A stretch of 64,000 bases of DNA from NCBI GenBank assembly GCA_002291465.1, contig CP021238.1:1612001-1676000 (forward strand). Direction: 5' to 3'. This document shows positions 19,408-32,338 of this stretch, in pieces (position 1 is the first letter of the stretch; each line of letters opens with the position of its first letter). The notes beneath the pieces are model-generated. The model saw only the letters and a program-made list of their open reading frames with translations. It had not been told where the DNA came from and searched no databases. A program made the position numbers and the translations under genes. The DNA is from Mycobacterium lepraemurium. GTDB taxonomy: Bacteria; Actinomycetota; Actinomycetes; Mycobacteriales; Mycobacteriaceae.

Positions 19408-21008
19408 ATGGGTCCACCGCTGCTCGACGCGTCCGGTCTGACCGTGACCTATCCCGGTGCGGTGCCCAGGGTGGCGCTGGACCGCCTCGACCTGGCGGTG
19501 TCGCCGGGCGAATTCGTCGCCGTGGTCGGTGAATCCGGTTCGGGCAAAACGACTTTGGTAAACGTGGTGGTCGGACTGCTGCCGGCGGCCGCGAGGATCA
19601 CCGCGGGTTCGTTGACCATCGCCGGTCGCGACGTGCTGGGCCTGAGCGAACGGCAGTGGTGCCGGCTGCGCGGCAGCACCGTGGGATTGGTGCCGCAGGA
19701 TCCCGCCACGTCGCTGAACCCGGTCCGCAGCATCGGATCTCAGATCGCCGAGATCTTCCCCTGAAGGGCGAGCGGTTGTCCCGGCGCGAGGCGCGGCGGC
19801 GCTGCATCGAGCTGCTGGACCGGGTGGAGATCGACCGCCCCGCGCAGCGCCTGAAACAGTATCCGGCCGAGCTCTCCGGCGGCATGCGCCAGCGCGTGCT
19901 CATCGCGATCGCGTTCGCCCTCAACCCCGGGCTGCTAGTCGCCGACGAGCTGACGTCGGCCCTCGACGTGACCGTCCAGCGGCACGTGCTGGCCGTGTTC
20001 GATCGGCTGGTCGTCGAGCAGCGCACCACCGTCGTCTTCATCACCCACGACATCGGGGTGGCCACCGATCACGCGTCGCGCATCGTGGTGATGCATGGCG
20101 GCGCCGTCGTCGAGGACGCGTCGGCCGAGGCCATCGTTACGGCCCCGCGCACCGAGTACGCCGCGCATCTCGTCCGCCGGCTCACCAACCCGGAGCCGGC
20201 CGCCGTGCCCACCGGCTCCGAGGACGTCATCGAGGTCGCCGGCGTCGCCAAGGAGTTCCTGCTCGGTGCCCAGGCCCGGCACACCGCCGTGGCGGAGGTG
20301 GCCTTCACCGTCCGGCGGGGCGAGACGCTGGCGCTGGTGGGGGAGTCCGGGTCGGGCAAGTCGACGACGGCGAAAATGATCGTCGGCCTGCTCACCCCCA
20401 CCCGGGGCACGGTGCGGGTGCTGGGCCGCGATGTCGCCGCACTGCCGGCGCGGGACCGGCACTGGCAAGACATCCAGCTCGTCTACCAGAACCCGGGGTC
20501 GGCGCTGGACCCGCGCTGGACGGTGCGCCAGATCCTGGACGGCCCGCTGCGGTCCTACCGGGTAGACGACCGGGTCCGCCGTGCGCAGCGCATCGCCGAG
20601 GCCCTGGCCAGTGTCGGCTTGAGCGACGACAAGCTGGACCGGCGGCCGGGCGAGCTCTCCGGCGGTGAATGCCAGCGGGTCGCGATCGCCCGCGCCCTGG
20701 TGCTGCGCCCGCAAATCGTGGTGCTCGACGAACCGCTTCCGCGCTCGACGTCGTCACCCAGGACCAGATCGTCGGCCTGCTGCTGCGGCTGCAGCGGCAG
20801 CTGGGGCTGACCTAATCTGTTCGTCTCGCACGACCTGTCGGTGGTGCGGCGACTGGCGCACCGCGTCGTGGTGCTGCGCGCCGGGCGCGTCGTGGAAACC
20901 GGCGACACCGCGGCGGTGTTCGCCGCGCCTGCCGCGGACTACAGCCTCGCGCTGCTCGACGCGGCACCGGGCCGGCGGCTGGCGCATGCGGCGCTGTCCA
21001 CCTCCTGA
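19408..21008 (+). pseudogene. Double-domain oligopeptide-type ABC ATPase (DppD-DppF fusion), three frameshifts
   Basis: One gene encodes two nucleotide-binding domains in tandem, as in the Rv1281c type. Domain 1 has Walker A GESGSGKTT, signature LSGGMRQR and Walker B LLVADELTSALD. Domain 2 has GESGSGKST, LSGGECQR and VVLDEP. Frameshifts: the C run 19758-19761 is one short and makes an immediate TGA; a T is missing near 20738 right after the second Walker B; and an extra A at 20813-20815 creates TAA in the restored frame just before [17 protein letters not shown]. The restored end is TGA 21006-21008. Restored length is about 530 residues. Neither domain is complete as written, so the importer has no working motor. 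Confidence 0.87.
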
Positions 21009-21065
21009 ACGTGGGGGGCCTGCGCGAATCGGCCTTTCGGAACTCGACATGGGAAGATGGGACCC

Positions 21066-22270
21066 GTGTTGCGTTGGATCACCGCCGGGGAGTCGCATGG
21101 CCGCGCGCTGGTGGCCGTGCTCGAAGGTATGGTCGCCGGGGTGGAGATCACCTCCACCGACATTTCCGAACAGTTGGCCCGGCGCCGCCTCGGGTACGGC
21201 CGCGGCGTCCGGATGAGCTTCGAGCGGGACGCGGTGAGCGTGCTGTCCGGGGTGCGGCACGGCCTCACCCTGGGTGGGCCGATCGCCGTCGAGATCGGCA
21301 ACACCGAATGGCCCAAGTGGGAAACCGTGATGGCCACCTACCCGGTCGACCCGGCGCAGCTGGCCGACAGCGCCCGCAACGCCCCGCTCACCCGGCCGCG
21401 GCCCGGCCACGCCGACTACGCCGGCATGCTCAAGTACGGGTTCGACGACGCCCGGCCGGTACTGGAGCGGGCCAGCGCCCGCGAGACCGCGGCGCGGGTG
21501 GCCGCGGGCACCATCGCCCGGTCGTTCCTGCGCCAGGCGCTCGGCGTCGAGGTGCTCTCGCACGTGATCGCGATCGGTCCGTCGGCGCCGTACGAAGGGC
21601 CGCCCCCGGGCCCGGGCGACCTGCCCGCGATCGACGCCAGCCCGGTGCGCGCCTACGACGAGGCGGCGGAGCAGGCGATGATCGCCGAGATCGAGGCCGC
21701 CAAGAAGGACGGCGACACCCTGGGCGGCGTGGTCGAAGTGGTGGCGCTGGGACTGCCCGTCGGGCTGGGCTCGTTCACCAGCGGCGACAACCGGCTGGAC
21801 GGTCAGCTGGCCGCCGCGGTGATGGGCATCCAGGCGATCAAGGGGGTGGAGATCGGCGACGGTTTCGCCACCGCCCGCCGCCGCGGCAGCCAGGCCCACG
21901 ACGAGATGTACCCCGGCCCCGACGGCGTGGTCCGCTCGACCAACCGGGCCGGTGGGCTGGAGGGCGGCATGACCAACGGCCAGCCGCTGCGGGTGCGCGC
22001 CGCGATGAAGCCGATCTCCACCGTGCCGCGCGCGCTGGCCACCGTCGACATGGCCACCGGCGACGAGGCCGTCGCCATCCACCAGCGCTCGGACGTGTGC
22101 GCGGTGCCGGCCGCCGGGGTGGTGGTCGAGGCCATGGTGGCGCTGGTGCTGGCCCGCGCGGCGCTGCAGAAGTTCGGCGGCGACTCGCTGGCCGAGACCC
22201 GCCGCAACATCGACGCCTACCGGCGGGCGGTCGCCGAGCGCGAGGCGCCGGCCGCCCGGGGAACCGCGTG

Positions 22271-22271
<1 letters not shown>
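21066..22271 (+). CDS. aroC: Chorismate synthase
   Basis: Converts 5-enolpyruvylshikimate 3-phosphate to chorismate with reduced FMN (annotated aroF in M. tuberculosis, Rv2540c). I choose GTG 21066 because M. tuberculosis AroF starts [12 protein letters not shown]; an in-frame ATG at 21057 would add three residues. About 400 residues, full length. Signatures include [46 protein letters not shown] and [14 protein letters not shown]. It begins the block aroC-aroK-aroB-aroQ. The stop overlaps the aroK start (TGATG). Confidence 0.96.
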
Positions 22272-24319
<2,048 letters not shown>

Positions 24320-24323
<4 letters not shown>

Positions 24324-24991
24324 GCCTTGCCGGGTTCGCCGCCCGGTTCGGGCTCGGTGCGGATCACCTCGGTCTTCGGGTCGTCCCCGGCGCTGGGGAT
24401 CGTCTCGGTGGGCGATTCGGCCTCCCGCTCGGCGGTGGTGACCGCCGCGGTGGGCGCCTCGGTCTGGACGCCGGCCGCGGGAATCTCGCCGGTGGGCGCG
24501 TCGCCGCCGCGCACCGCGGAGAAAACGTCGGTGTCGGCGCGCTCGTCGTCGTGGCCGGGCCGGCGCGGCGGTGGGTTGCGGTCTACCCGCCAGCGGCCGA
24601 TGGTCACGCCGATGATGCCGGGCAGAAAGACGCACAGCGCGGTGAACGCCGCGAACGTCGTCACCTCGCTGATCAGCCCGCCGGTGTAGAGGCCCTTGTA
24701 CACCAGGGCGATCAGCCAGGAGACGGCGCCGCTGAGCACGCCCGCGACCAGGCCGGCCAGCAGCCAGGTCATCGCCAGGTCGCCGCGGCGGTCCGGGTCG
24801 GGGTTGGCGATTGTGTCGGCGCGGCCGTCGAACACGCCCCAGACCGCCACCGCGATGACGAACAACAGCAGCAGCACCACGCTGAACAGCCCGGCCTGCG
24901 TCTGCCACGCGTTGATCAGCGCACCCTGGAACAATCGGGCGACGACCATCGCCGCGGCGTACACCAATCCGCGCAGCATCCAGTTACTCAT
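24320..24991 (-). CDS. Rv2536-like membrane protein (B-4DMT-type)
   Basis: A 223-residue protein starting [20 protein letters not shown]. Four hydrophobic segments occupy roughly residues 5-25, 35-53, 72-95 and 110-130. A long hydrophilic acidic tail, rich in Thr, Glu and Pro and presumably cytoplasmic, follows. It is convergent with aroQ as Rv2536 is with Rv2537c. Transport has been suggested for the family by name only; I see no substrate motif. The gene is intact. Confidence 0.85.
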
Positions 24992-25024
24992 GGCCTAAAA
25001 GCGTAACGAGTACCGTCAAGACCC

Positions 25025-26134
25025 GTGACACATTCTCAACGCCGGGACCGGCTCAGGGCACGACTCGAGGCCGACGGACTGGATGTGCTGTTGGTCACGG
25101 ACCTGATCAACGTCCGCTACCTTTCCGGATTCACCGGCTCCAACGGCGCGTTGCTGGTGTTCGCCGACGACCGGCCCCCGGTGCTGGCGACCGACGGCCG
25201 GTACCGGACCCAGGCCGCCGAGCAGGCCCCCGACCTCGACGTCGCCATCGAACGCGCGCTGGGCCGCTATCTGGCCGGCCGCGCCGCCGAGGCGGGCGCA
25301 CGCACCCTGGGCTTCGAGAGCAACGTGGTCACCGTCGACGGATTCGACGCCCTGACGGGTGAGCTGGACGGCCGCAAGGCGGCCACCGAGCTGGTCAAGG
25401 CCGCCGGCACCGTCGAGGCGTTGCGCGAGGTCAAGGACGCCGGCGAGGTCGCGCTGCTGCGGCTGGCCTGCGAGGCGGCCGACGCCGCGCTCACCGCGCT
25501 GGTGGACGGCGGCGGGCTGCGGCCCGGCCGGACCGAACGCGAAGTCAGCCGGGAGCTGGAGGCGCTGATGCTCGACCACGGCGCCGACGGGATCTCCTTC
25601 GAGACCATCGTGGCGACCGGCGCCAACTCGGCGATCCCGCATCACCGCCCCACCGACGCGGTGCTGGCCGACGGCGACTTCGTCAAGATCGACTTCGGGG
25701 CGCTAGTCGGCGGCTACCACTCCGACATGACCCGCACCTTCGTGCTGACCAAGGCGGCCGACTGGCAGCTGGAGATCTACCGGCTGATCGCCGACGCGCA
25801 GCGGGCCGGCCGGGAGGCGCTGCGGGCAGGCGCCGACCTGCGCGAGGTGGACGCCGCGGCCCGCCGGGTGATCGCCGACGCCGGCTACGGCGAGCAGTTC
25901 AGCCACAGCCTGGGCCACGGCGTCGGGTTGGAGATCCACGAGGCGCCGGGCATCGGCGCCACCTCCACCGGCACGCTGCGCGCCGAATCGGTGGTGACCG
26001 TGGAGCCCGGCGTCTATCTGCCCGGCCGCGGCGGCGTGCGCATCGAGGACATGTTGTTGGTGCCGCCGGAGACCGCCGGCAAGCCCCCGGAGCTGCTGAC
26101 CAGGTTCCCCAAGGAGCTGGCCGTCCTGGCCTGA
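25025..26134 (+). CDS. pepQ: Xaa-Pro dipeptidase (M24 peptidase) PepQ
   Basis: Cytoplasmic metallopeptidase that cleaves Xaa-Pro dipeptides. 369 residues from GTG 25025 ([18 protein letters not shown]). An N-terminal creatinase-like domain (about 1-130) precedes the pita-bread domain. The metal ligands are visible: two Asp in [19 protein letters not shown], His in [13 protein letters not shown], and Glu in [11 protein letters not shown] and GGVRIEDML. In mycobacteria this gene has drawn interest because loss-of-function mutations lower susceptibility to clofazimine and bedaquiline. It is followed by efp. Confidence 0.94.
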   Translation: MTHSQRRDRLRARLEADGLDVLLVTDLINVRYLSGFTGSNGALLVFADDRPPVLATDGRYRTQAAEQAPDLDVAIERALGRYLAGRAAEAGARTLGFESNVVTVDGFDALTGELDGRKAATELVKAAGTVEALREVKDAGEVALLRLACEAADAALTALVDGGGLRPGRTEREVSRELEALMLDHGADGISFETIVATGANSAIPHHRPTDAVLADGDFVKIDFGALVGGYHSDMTRTFVLTKAADWQLEIYRLIADAQRAGREALRAGADLREVDAAARRVIADAGYGEQFSHSLGHGVGLEIHEAPGIGATSTGTLRAESVVTVEPGVYLPGRGGVRIEDMLLVPPETAGKPPELLTRFPKELAVLA

Positions 26135-26226
26135 CGCCCGCCCGCCGGCGCCCTCTAAACTGGCCGACAAGTCCCACGACGGCCGCACCGCCGGCCGTCC
26201 ATCCCCGAGGAGATATTAGGCGCACC

Positions 26227-26793
26227 GTGGTGGCAAGCACTGCCGATTTCAAGAATGGACTGGTCTTGGTGATCGACGGCCAGCTGTGGCAGATCGTCGA
26301 GTTCCAGCACGTCAAACCCGGCAAGGGCCCGGCGTTCGTGCGGACCAAGCTGAAGAACGTGTTGTCCGGCAAGGTCGTCGACAAGACCTACAACGCGGGG
26401 GTGAAGGTGGAGACCGCCACCGTCGACCGCCGCGACACCACCTACCTGTACCGCGACGGCAGCGACTTCGTCTTCATGGACAGCCAGGACTACGAGCAGC
26501 ACCCGCTGCCCGAGTCGCTGGTGGGTGACGCGGCCCGGTTCCTGCTGGAGGGCATGCCGGTGCAGGTGGCGTTCCACAACGGGTCGCCGCTGTACATTGA
26601 GTTGCCGGTGTCGGTCGAGATGGAGGTCACCCACACCGAGCCCGGCCTGCAGGGCGACCGGTCCAGCGCGGGCACCAAACCCGCCACCGTGGAAACCGGC
26701 GCGGAGATCCAGGTGCCGCTGTTCATCAACACCGGCGACAAGCTCAAGGTGGACACCCGCGACGGCAGCTACCTGGGGCGCGTCAACGCGTGA
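26227..26793 (+). CDS. efp: Translation elongation factor P
   Basis: Relieves ribosome stalling at polyproline stretches. 188 residues from GTG 26227, with an alternative GTG at 26230; a good ribosome-binding site (GAGGAGAT) lies upstream. Three KOW/OB-like domains are present. The tip loop is KPGKGPAF with unmodified-type lysine K33; no EpmA/EpmB-like modification genes are seen in this window. The stop overlaps the nusB start (GTGA). Confidence 0.96.
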   Translation: MVASTADFKNGLVLVIDGQLWQIVEFQHVKPGKGPAFVRTKLKNVLSGKVVDKTYNAGVKVETATVDRRDTTYLYRDGSDFVFMDSQDYEQHPLPESLVGDAARFLLEGMPVQVAFHNGSPLYIELPVSVEMEVTHTEPGLQGDRSSAGTKPATVETGAEIQVPLFINTGDKLKVDTRDGSYLGRVNA

Positions 26794-27260
26794 GCAAACC
26801 CCTGAGGGGACGCCATCAGGCCCGCAAGCGCGCGGTCGACCTGCTGTTTGAGGCCGAGGCGCGGGGGTTGAGCTCGGCCGAGGTGGTCGACGTCCGGACC
26901 GGTCTGGCCGACACCAACCCCGAAGTGGCGCCCCTGCAGCCGTACACGGCCGCGGTGGCTCGCGGGGTGGGCGACCACGCCGCCCACATCGACGACCTGA
27001 TCAGCTCGCACCTGCAGGGCTGGACGCTGGACCGGCTGCCCGCCGTGGACCGCGCCATCCTGCGGGTGGCGGTGTGGGAGCTGCTGTACGCCGACGACGT
27101 GCCCGAGCCGGTCGCCGTCGACGAGGCCGTCCAGCTGGCCAAGGAGCTGTCCACCGACGACTCGCCGGGCTTCGTCAACGGCGTGCTGGGCCAGGTTATG
27201 CTGGTGACGCCGCAGATCAGGGCGGCCGCCCGGGCGGTGCGGGGTCCCCGGGACACGTGA
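26790..27260 (+). CDS. nusB: Transcription antitermination factor NusB
   Basis: All-helical factor that with NusE binds the boxA of rRNA leaders and supports antitermination. 156 residues starting at GTG 26790 within the efp stop. The N-terminal [20 protein letters not shown] and the core [23 protein letters not shown] and [28 protein letters not shown] are standard. The stop overlaps the following GTG (GTGA). Confidence 0.96.
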   Translation: MSKPLRGRHQARKRAVDLLFEAEARGLSSAEVVDVRTGLADTNPEVAPLQPYTAAVARGVGDHAAHIDDLISSHLQGWTLDRLPAVDRAILRVAVWELLYADDVPEPVAVDEAVQLAKELSTDDSPGFVNGVLGQVMLVTPQIRAAARAVRGPRDT

Positions 27261-27646
27261 CCCGGTTGGAGCTGCGCCTGGTCGTCGCGGCCGTGCTGGC
27301 GGCGACGGTGGTGGTGGGCGTGGTGGTGTGCGCCGCCTACCACCCGAGCATCGTCGCCTCGGTGCTGGCGATCTACGCCCTGGGCGTGGGCGCCTGGCTG
27401 TATCACTGCGCCGAACGGGTGGCGGTGGCCCGCCGCATCAGCACCGTGCGCTCGGCGGCCACGCCGCTGCGGCCGCTGCTGCCGGTGATGGCCGCGATTA
27501 TGGGCCTGACCCAGGGCGTGGTGCGCTCACTGTCCGACGTCACCGAGCTGCCGGCCCGCCGCTGGGAGCTGCCCGTGCTGCGCTGGGTGGACGGCGGCCG
27601 GGGTAACCGGCGGGTGATCGACGGTGACGACGAGCCGGATCGCTGA
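27257..27646 (+). CDS. Rv2532c-like small membrane protein
   Basis: 129 residues. The GTG 27257 start overlaps the nusB stop. Two hydrophobic segments ([21 protein letters not shown] and [18 protein letters not shown]) precede a basic, soluble C-terminal part ending near DGDDEPDR. Matches the conserved hypothetical that follows nusB in mycobacteria. No functional motif is visible. The gene is intact and probably part of the efp-nusB transcript. Confidence 0.8.
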   Translation: MTRLELRLVVAAVLAATVVVGVVVCAAYHPSIVASVLAIYALGVGAWLYHCAERVAVARRISTVRSAATPLRPLLPVMAAIMGLTQGVVRSLSDVTELPARRWELPVLRWVDGGRGNRRVIDGDDEPDR

Positions 27647-27741
27647 CCAAGCTGAGGTGAAACGACCACGGGCGGGGCGCGGCGGGATGACAATACGAGC
27701 TGGACTGCAGCGGCGGCGATGCGAGAAGAGCAGGTGAGGTC

Positions 27742-30594
27742 ATGATCCGATACAGCACCCAGCCGCGACGACTGCGGGTGTCCGCGCTGGCGGCCGTGGC
27801 CAACCCGTCGTACGCCCGGGTGGACACCTGGAACCTGCTCGACGACGCCTGCCGGCACCTCGCCGAGGTGGACCTGGCCGGGCTGGACAAGACCCACGAC
27901 GTGGCCCGGGTGAAGCGCCTGCTGGACCGCATCGCCGCCTACGAGCGCTACTGGCTGTACCCCGGCGCGGAGAACCTGGCGATCTTCCGCGCCCACCTGG
28001 ACAGCCTGTCCACGGTGCGGCTCACCGAGGAGGTCTCCCTGGTGGTGCGGCTGTTGAGCGAATACGGCGATCGCGCAGGGCTTTTCGACACGTCGGCGCC
28101 GCTGGACGACCAGGAGCTGGTGGCCCAGGCCAAGCAACAGCATTTCTACACCGTGCTGCTGGCCGACGACGCCCCCAGCACCGCACCGGACAGCCTGGCC
28201 GAATGCCTGCGGGCGCTGCGCAACCCGTCCGACGACGTGCAGTTCGAGATCCTGGTGGTGCCCAGCGTCGAGGACGCCATCACCGCGGTCGCGCTGAACG
28301 GGGAGATCCAGGCCGCGATCATCCGCGACGACCTGCCGCTGCGCTCCCGCGACCGGCTGCCGCTGATGAACACTCTGCTCGGGCCCAACGAGGACGCGGA
28401 CGGCGTCATCCCCGACCGCGCCAACGACTGGGTGGAGTGCGGCGAGTGGATCCGCGAGCTGCGCCCGCACATCGACCTGTATCTGCTCACCGACGAGTCG
28501 ATCGCGGCGGGCGACGACACCGAACCCGACGTCTACGACCGCACCTTCTACCGGCTCAACGACGTTACCGACCTGCACAGCACGGTGCTCGCCGGGCTGT
28601 GGAACCGTTATGCCACACCGTTTTTCGACGCGCTGCGGGCGTACGCGGCGGCCCCGGTCGGCCAGTTCCACGCGCTGCCGGTGGCGCGCGGGGCCAGCGT
28701 CTTCAATTCCCGCTCGCTGCAGGACATGGGGGAGTTCTACGGCCGCAACATCTTCATGGCCGAAACTTCCACCACCTCCGGCGGACTGGACTCGCTGCTG
28801 GACCCGCACGGCAACATCAAGAAGGCGATGGACAAGGCGGCCAAGACGTGGAACGCCGACTACACCTACTTCGTCACCAACGGCACGTCGACCGCCAACA
28901 AGATCGTCGTGCAGTCGCTGACCCGGCCCGGCGACATCGTGCTGATCGACCGCAACTGCCACAAGTCGCACCACTACGGGCTGGTGCTGGCCGGGGCGTA
29001 CCCGCTGTACCTGGACGCCTATCCGTTGCCGCAGTTCGCGATCTACGGGGCGGTGTCGCTGCGCACCATCAAGCAGACCCTGCTGGACCTGGAGGCGGCC
29101 GGGCAGTTGCACCGGGTGCGGATGCTGCTGCTGACCAACTGCACCTTCGACGGCGTGGTCTACAACCCGCTGCAGGTCATGCAGGAGGTGCTGGCGATCA
29201 AACCGGACATCTGCTTTTTGTGGGACGAGGCGTGGTACGCGTTCGCCACCGCCGTGCCGTGGGCCCGGCAGCGCACCGCGATGGTGGCTGCCGAGCGGCT
29301 CGAGCAGATGCTGGCCTCGCCGGATTACGTTGAGCAGTACCGGAAATGGGCCGCGTCGATGCAGGGCGTGGACCGCTCGGAGTGGACCGAGCGGGAGCTG
29401 CTGCCCGACCCGGCCACCGCCCGGGTGCGGGTTTACGCTACCCATTCCACGCACAAGTCGCTCTCGGCGCTGCGCCAGGCGTCGATGATCCACGTGCGGG
29501 ACCAGGATTTCAACGCGCTCACCCGCTACGCGTTCGGTGAGGCGTTTTTGACTCACACCTCGACCTCGCCCAACCAGCAGCTGCTGGCGTCGCTAGATCT
29601 GGCCCGCCGCCAGGTCGACATCGAGGGCTTCCAGCTGGTCCGGCAGGTCTACGACATGGCGCTGGTGTTCCGGCACCGGGTCCGCAAGGACCGGTTGATC
29701 AGCAAGTGGTTCCGCATCCTCGACGAGTCAGACCTGGTGCCCGAGGAGTTCCGGGCGTCGTCGGTGAGTTCCTACCGCGAGGTCCGGCAGGGGGCGCTGG
29801 CCGAGTGGAACGAGGCGTGGCGCTCCGACCAGTTCGTGCTGGACGCCACCCGGGTCACCCTGTTCGTCGGCGCGACCGGCATGAACGGGTACGACTTCCG
29901 GGAGAAGATCCTAATGGAACGCTTCGGCATCCAGATCAACAAGACCTCGATCAACAGCGTGCTGCTGATCTTCACCATCGGCGTCACCTGGTCCAGCGTC
30001 CACTATCTTCTCGACGTGTTACGAAGGGTGGCAACGGATTTCGATCGCATCCAGAAGGAGGCCAGTGCCGCCGACCGGGCGCTGCAACGACGCCACGTCG
30101 AGGAGATCACCGAGGACCTGCCGCACCTGCCCGATTTCAGCGAATTCGACGTTGCCTTCCGGCCGGTCGACGAATGCAACTTCGGCGACATGCGGTCGGC
30201 GTTCTACGCCGGGTACGAGGAGTCCGACCGCGAGCACGTGCTGATCGGCACGGTCGGGCGGCGGCTGGCCGAGGGCAAGAACCTGGTGTCGACCACCTTC
30301 GTGGTGCCCTACCCGCCGGGTTTCCCGGTGCTGGTGCCCGGCCAGGTGGTGTCCAAGGAGATCGTCTACCTCCTGGCCCAGCTCGACGTGAAGGAAATCC
30401 ACGGCTACAACCCGGATTTGGGGCTGTCGGTGTTCACCGACACCGCGCTGGCGCGGATGGAGGCGCAGCGCAACGCCGCGACCGCCGCGGTGGGTTCGGT
30501 GACCGCGGCCTTCGAGTTGCCCGCGGACGCCTCCGACGGCAACGGCGCGCACAACGGCGCCGGCGCGGTGCCGTCGGTCGCCGACGGCGGCTGA
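27742..30594 (+). CDS. PLP-dependent ornithine/lysine/arginine decarboxylase family (Rv2531c-like)
   Basis: 950 residues, fold type I. The N-terminal receiver-like wing domain occupies roughly 1-300, the catalytic PLP domain about 300-750, and a C-terminal domain follows. The PLP lysine is K572 in ATHSTHKSLSALRQ, and the DEAW-like cofactor-ring segment is WDEAWYAFATA. NCTFDGVVYN and STTSGGLDS are also characteristic. Family members decarboxylate basic amino acids to polyamine precursors and some support acid resistance. Which amino acid is used here cannot be read from sequence. The gene is intact and sits at the junction between the two M. tuberculosis-like blocks. Confidence 0.9.
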   Translation: MIRYSTQPRRLRVSALAAVANPSYARVDTWNLLDDACRHLAEVDLAGLDKTHDVARVKRLLDRIAAYERYWLYPGAENLAIFRAHLDSLSTVRLTEEVSLVVRLLSEYGDRAGLFDTSAPLDDQELVAQAKQQHFYTVLLADDAPSTAPDSLAECLRALRNPSDDVQFEILVVPSVEDAITAVALNGEIQAAIIRDDLPLRSRDRLPLMNTLLGPNEDADGVIPDRANDWVECGEWIRELRPHIDLYLLTDESIAAGDDTEPDVYDRTFYRLNDVTDLHSTVLAGLWNRYATPFFDALRAYAAAPVGQFHALPVARGASVFNSRSLQDMGEFYGRNIFMAETSTTSGGLDSLLDPHGNIKKAMDKAAKTWNADYTYFVTNGTSTANKIVVQSLTRPGDIVLIDRNCHKSHHYGLVLAGAYPLYLDAYPLPQFAIYGAVSLRTIKQTLLDLEAAGQLHRVRMLLLTNCTFDGVVYNPLQVMQEVLAIKPDICFLWDEAWYAFATAVPWARQRTAMVAAERLEQMLASPDYVEQYRKWAASMQGVDRSEWTERELLPDPATARVRVYATHSTHKSLSALRQASMIHVRDQDFNALTRYAFGEAFLTHTSTSPNQQLLASLDLARRQVDIEGFQLVRQVYDMALVFRHRVRKDRLISKWFRILDESDLVPEEFRASSVSSYREVRQGALAEWNEAWRSDQFVLDATRVTLFVGATGMNGYDFREKILMERFGIQINKTSINSVLLIFTIGVTWSSVHYLLDVLRRVATDFDRIQKEASAADRALQRRHVEEITEDLPHLPDFSEFDVAFRPVDECNFGDMRSAFYAGYEESDREHVLIGTVGRRLAEGKNLVSTTFVVPYPPGFPVLVPGQVVSKEIVYLLAQLDVKEIHGYNPDLGLSVFTDTALARMEAQRNAATAAVGSVTAAFELPADASDGNGAHNGAGAVPSVADGG

Positions 30595-30598
30595 GCTC

Positions 30599-30841
30599 TC
30601 AGCCGCTGGCCCGGCTCGGCCCGGCGGGGCAGGTGGTGCGGGCCGAGGTGTGCGGGGCGCTCACCGGCCAGTCGTCCACGTCGCGGTGGATTCCCCGGAT
30701 GAGGGCGTCCCGGCCGGCCGCGGCCTGGTCCCGGCAACTCGAACTCAGCGTGCCGAACGGGCTCGGGTCGGTACCGGCCGGCGCCGCCACCAGCACCCCG
30801 GAGCCCACCGCGACGACGGCGGCGACCAGCATCCGGGCCAT
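30599..30841 (-). CDS. Small secreted protein, unrecognised
   Basis: About 80 residues from ATG 30841 (MARMLVAAVVAVGSGVLVAAPAG), with a possible longer start at 30883. The head is a typical Sec signal peptide. The mature part has a cysteine in TLSSSCRDQAAAGRD and one in ARTTCPAGPSRASG, so a single disulfide is possible, and it includes GIHRDVDDWPV. It is convergent with the decarboxylase gene, ending 4 bp past it. I do not recognise a family with confidence. Confidence 0.5.
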   Translation of the reverse strand: MARMLVAAVVAVGSGVLVAAPAGTDPSPFGTLSSSCRDQAAAGRDALIRGIHRDVDDWPVSAPHTSARTTCPAGPSRASG

Positions 30842-30980
30842 CGCTCGATGCTCACCGCGCGGCGGGCGTGCAGTACCAACCATGTCGGTGCCAGCCTAGG
30901 ACGGGGCCGCTGAGAGGCCGCTGAGAAGCGCACCGTTCTCGGTGTTCTCCGGCGGGCCGCGGGCCTGCAGAATCGAAGGC

Positions 30981-32338
30981 GTGCACCTGGGTATCTCCGC
31001 CCGCTCGGCGGCGGTCGCGGCGATCGTCGTCTTCTGCGCGCTGACGGTGGCCGGCATTGGACGCCATCCTGTACTGGTCGTTGCTGTCCGGCGTGGATTA
31101 CGCTGCGGCCGAACGGGTTCGCGACATCGCCAAGGCGCTGCATGCGGATTTGCGCGAGGAACTCGACAACGCCCTGCTGACCACCGACCAGCGGGTGGTG
31201 GCCACCCAGTTGATCGGTCCCGACGGCAGCGTGGTCAAGCGGTCCGGCTCCGCGCCGGCCACCCCGTTGGTGCCGACCGCCGATTTCGACTTCACCCTGC
31301 GTCGCGGCCTGCCCGACGACGCGGTGTCCGGCGACGACATGCGGGTCAGCGGCCAGAAGGTCGCCACCCGCTCGGGGGTGTACACGGTGCTGGTCGGCGG
31401 GGGCAGCGAGGCGGTCGAGGCGACCGCACGCACCCTGGCGATCCTGTTGGCCACCACCGCGCCGGTCATCGTCGCGGTGGCGGCCGGCGCGACGTACTTG
31501 CTGGTGCGCCGGTCGCTGAAGTCGGTGGACGCGATCCGCGCCCGGGTGGCCGACATCTCGGCGTCGGACCTGGCCGAGCGGGTGCCGGTCCCCGACGGCC
31601 GCGACGAGATCGCGGCCCTGGCGGTCACCATGAACGAGATGCTGTCCCGGTTGGAAGCGGGACACCGTGCGCAGCAACGCTTTGTGGGCGACGCATCGCA
31701 CGAGCTGCGCAGCCCGCTGACCACCATCATCTCCGGGCTGGAGGTGGCCGAGGCGCACCCCGAGCTGCTCGACGCCGAGCTGGCGGTCAACACCCTGCTG
31801 CCCGAGGCGCACCGGATGCGCGCCCTGATCGACGACCTGCTGCTGCTGGCCCGCGCCGACGAGCGAAACCTGTTGCGGCGCAAGGAGCGGTGGCTCTCGA
31901 CGAGCTCGCCGAGGCGGCAGCCGCCCGGGTGTGCCGCGACGCCGATTGCGCGGTCCACACCGATATCCGCCCGACGCGGCTGCTCGCCGACCCGGCCGGC
32001 CATGACGCGCATGATCCGCAGCCTGGTGGACAACGCTGTGCGCCACGCGGTTTCGTGCGTCGCCGTCGAGGTCGGCAGCCGTGACGGGACGGCGGTGTTC
32101 ACCGTCGGCGATGACGGCCCGGGCATACCGGCGGCGCAGCGGAGCAGGGTGTTCGAGCGTTTCGTGCGGCTGGACACCGATCGCGCGCAGCGGCGGTGGG
32201 GCCGGGCTGGGTCTGGCCATCGTCGCCGAGGTGGTCGCCGCGCACGGCGGCACCGTCACCATCGGGGACCGGCCGGGCGGGGGCACCACCCTGACGGTGG
32301 CCCTGCCGCAACACCCGGCTCAGCACAGCAGCCGGTAA
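30981..32338 (+). pseudogene. Two-component sensor histidine kinase, multiple frameshifts
   Basis: The likely start is GTG 30981, giving one N-terminal membrane span, then a sensor segment, a second span (LAILLATTAPVIVAVAAGATYLL), a HAMP domain and the phosphoacceptor box FVGDASHELRSPLTTI. ATP-binding boxes follow: [16 protein letters not shown] and [20 protein letters not shown]. Frame changes occur near 31057, 31885, 32000 and 32185, three of them within or around the catalytic domain. The third reverses the second. Restored length is about 450 residues, typical of EnvZ/MprB-like kinases. The kinase cannot be made intact. It ends tail-to-tail with its presumed partner regulator, overlapping by 19 bp. 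Confidence 0.85.
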
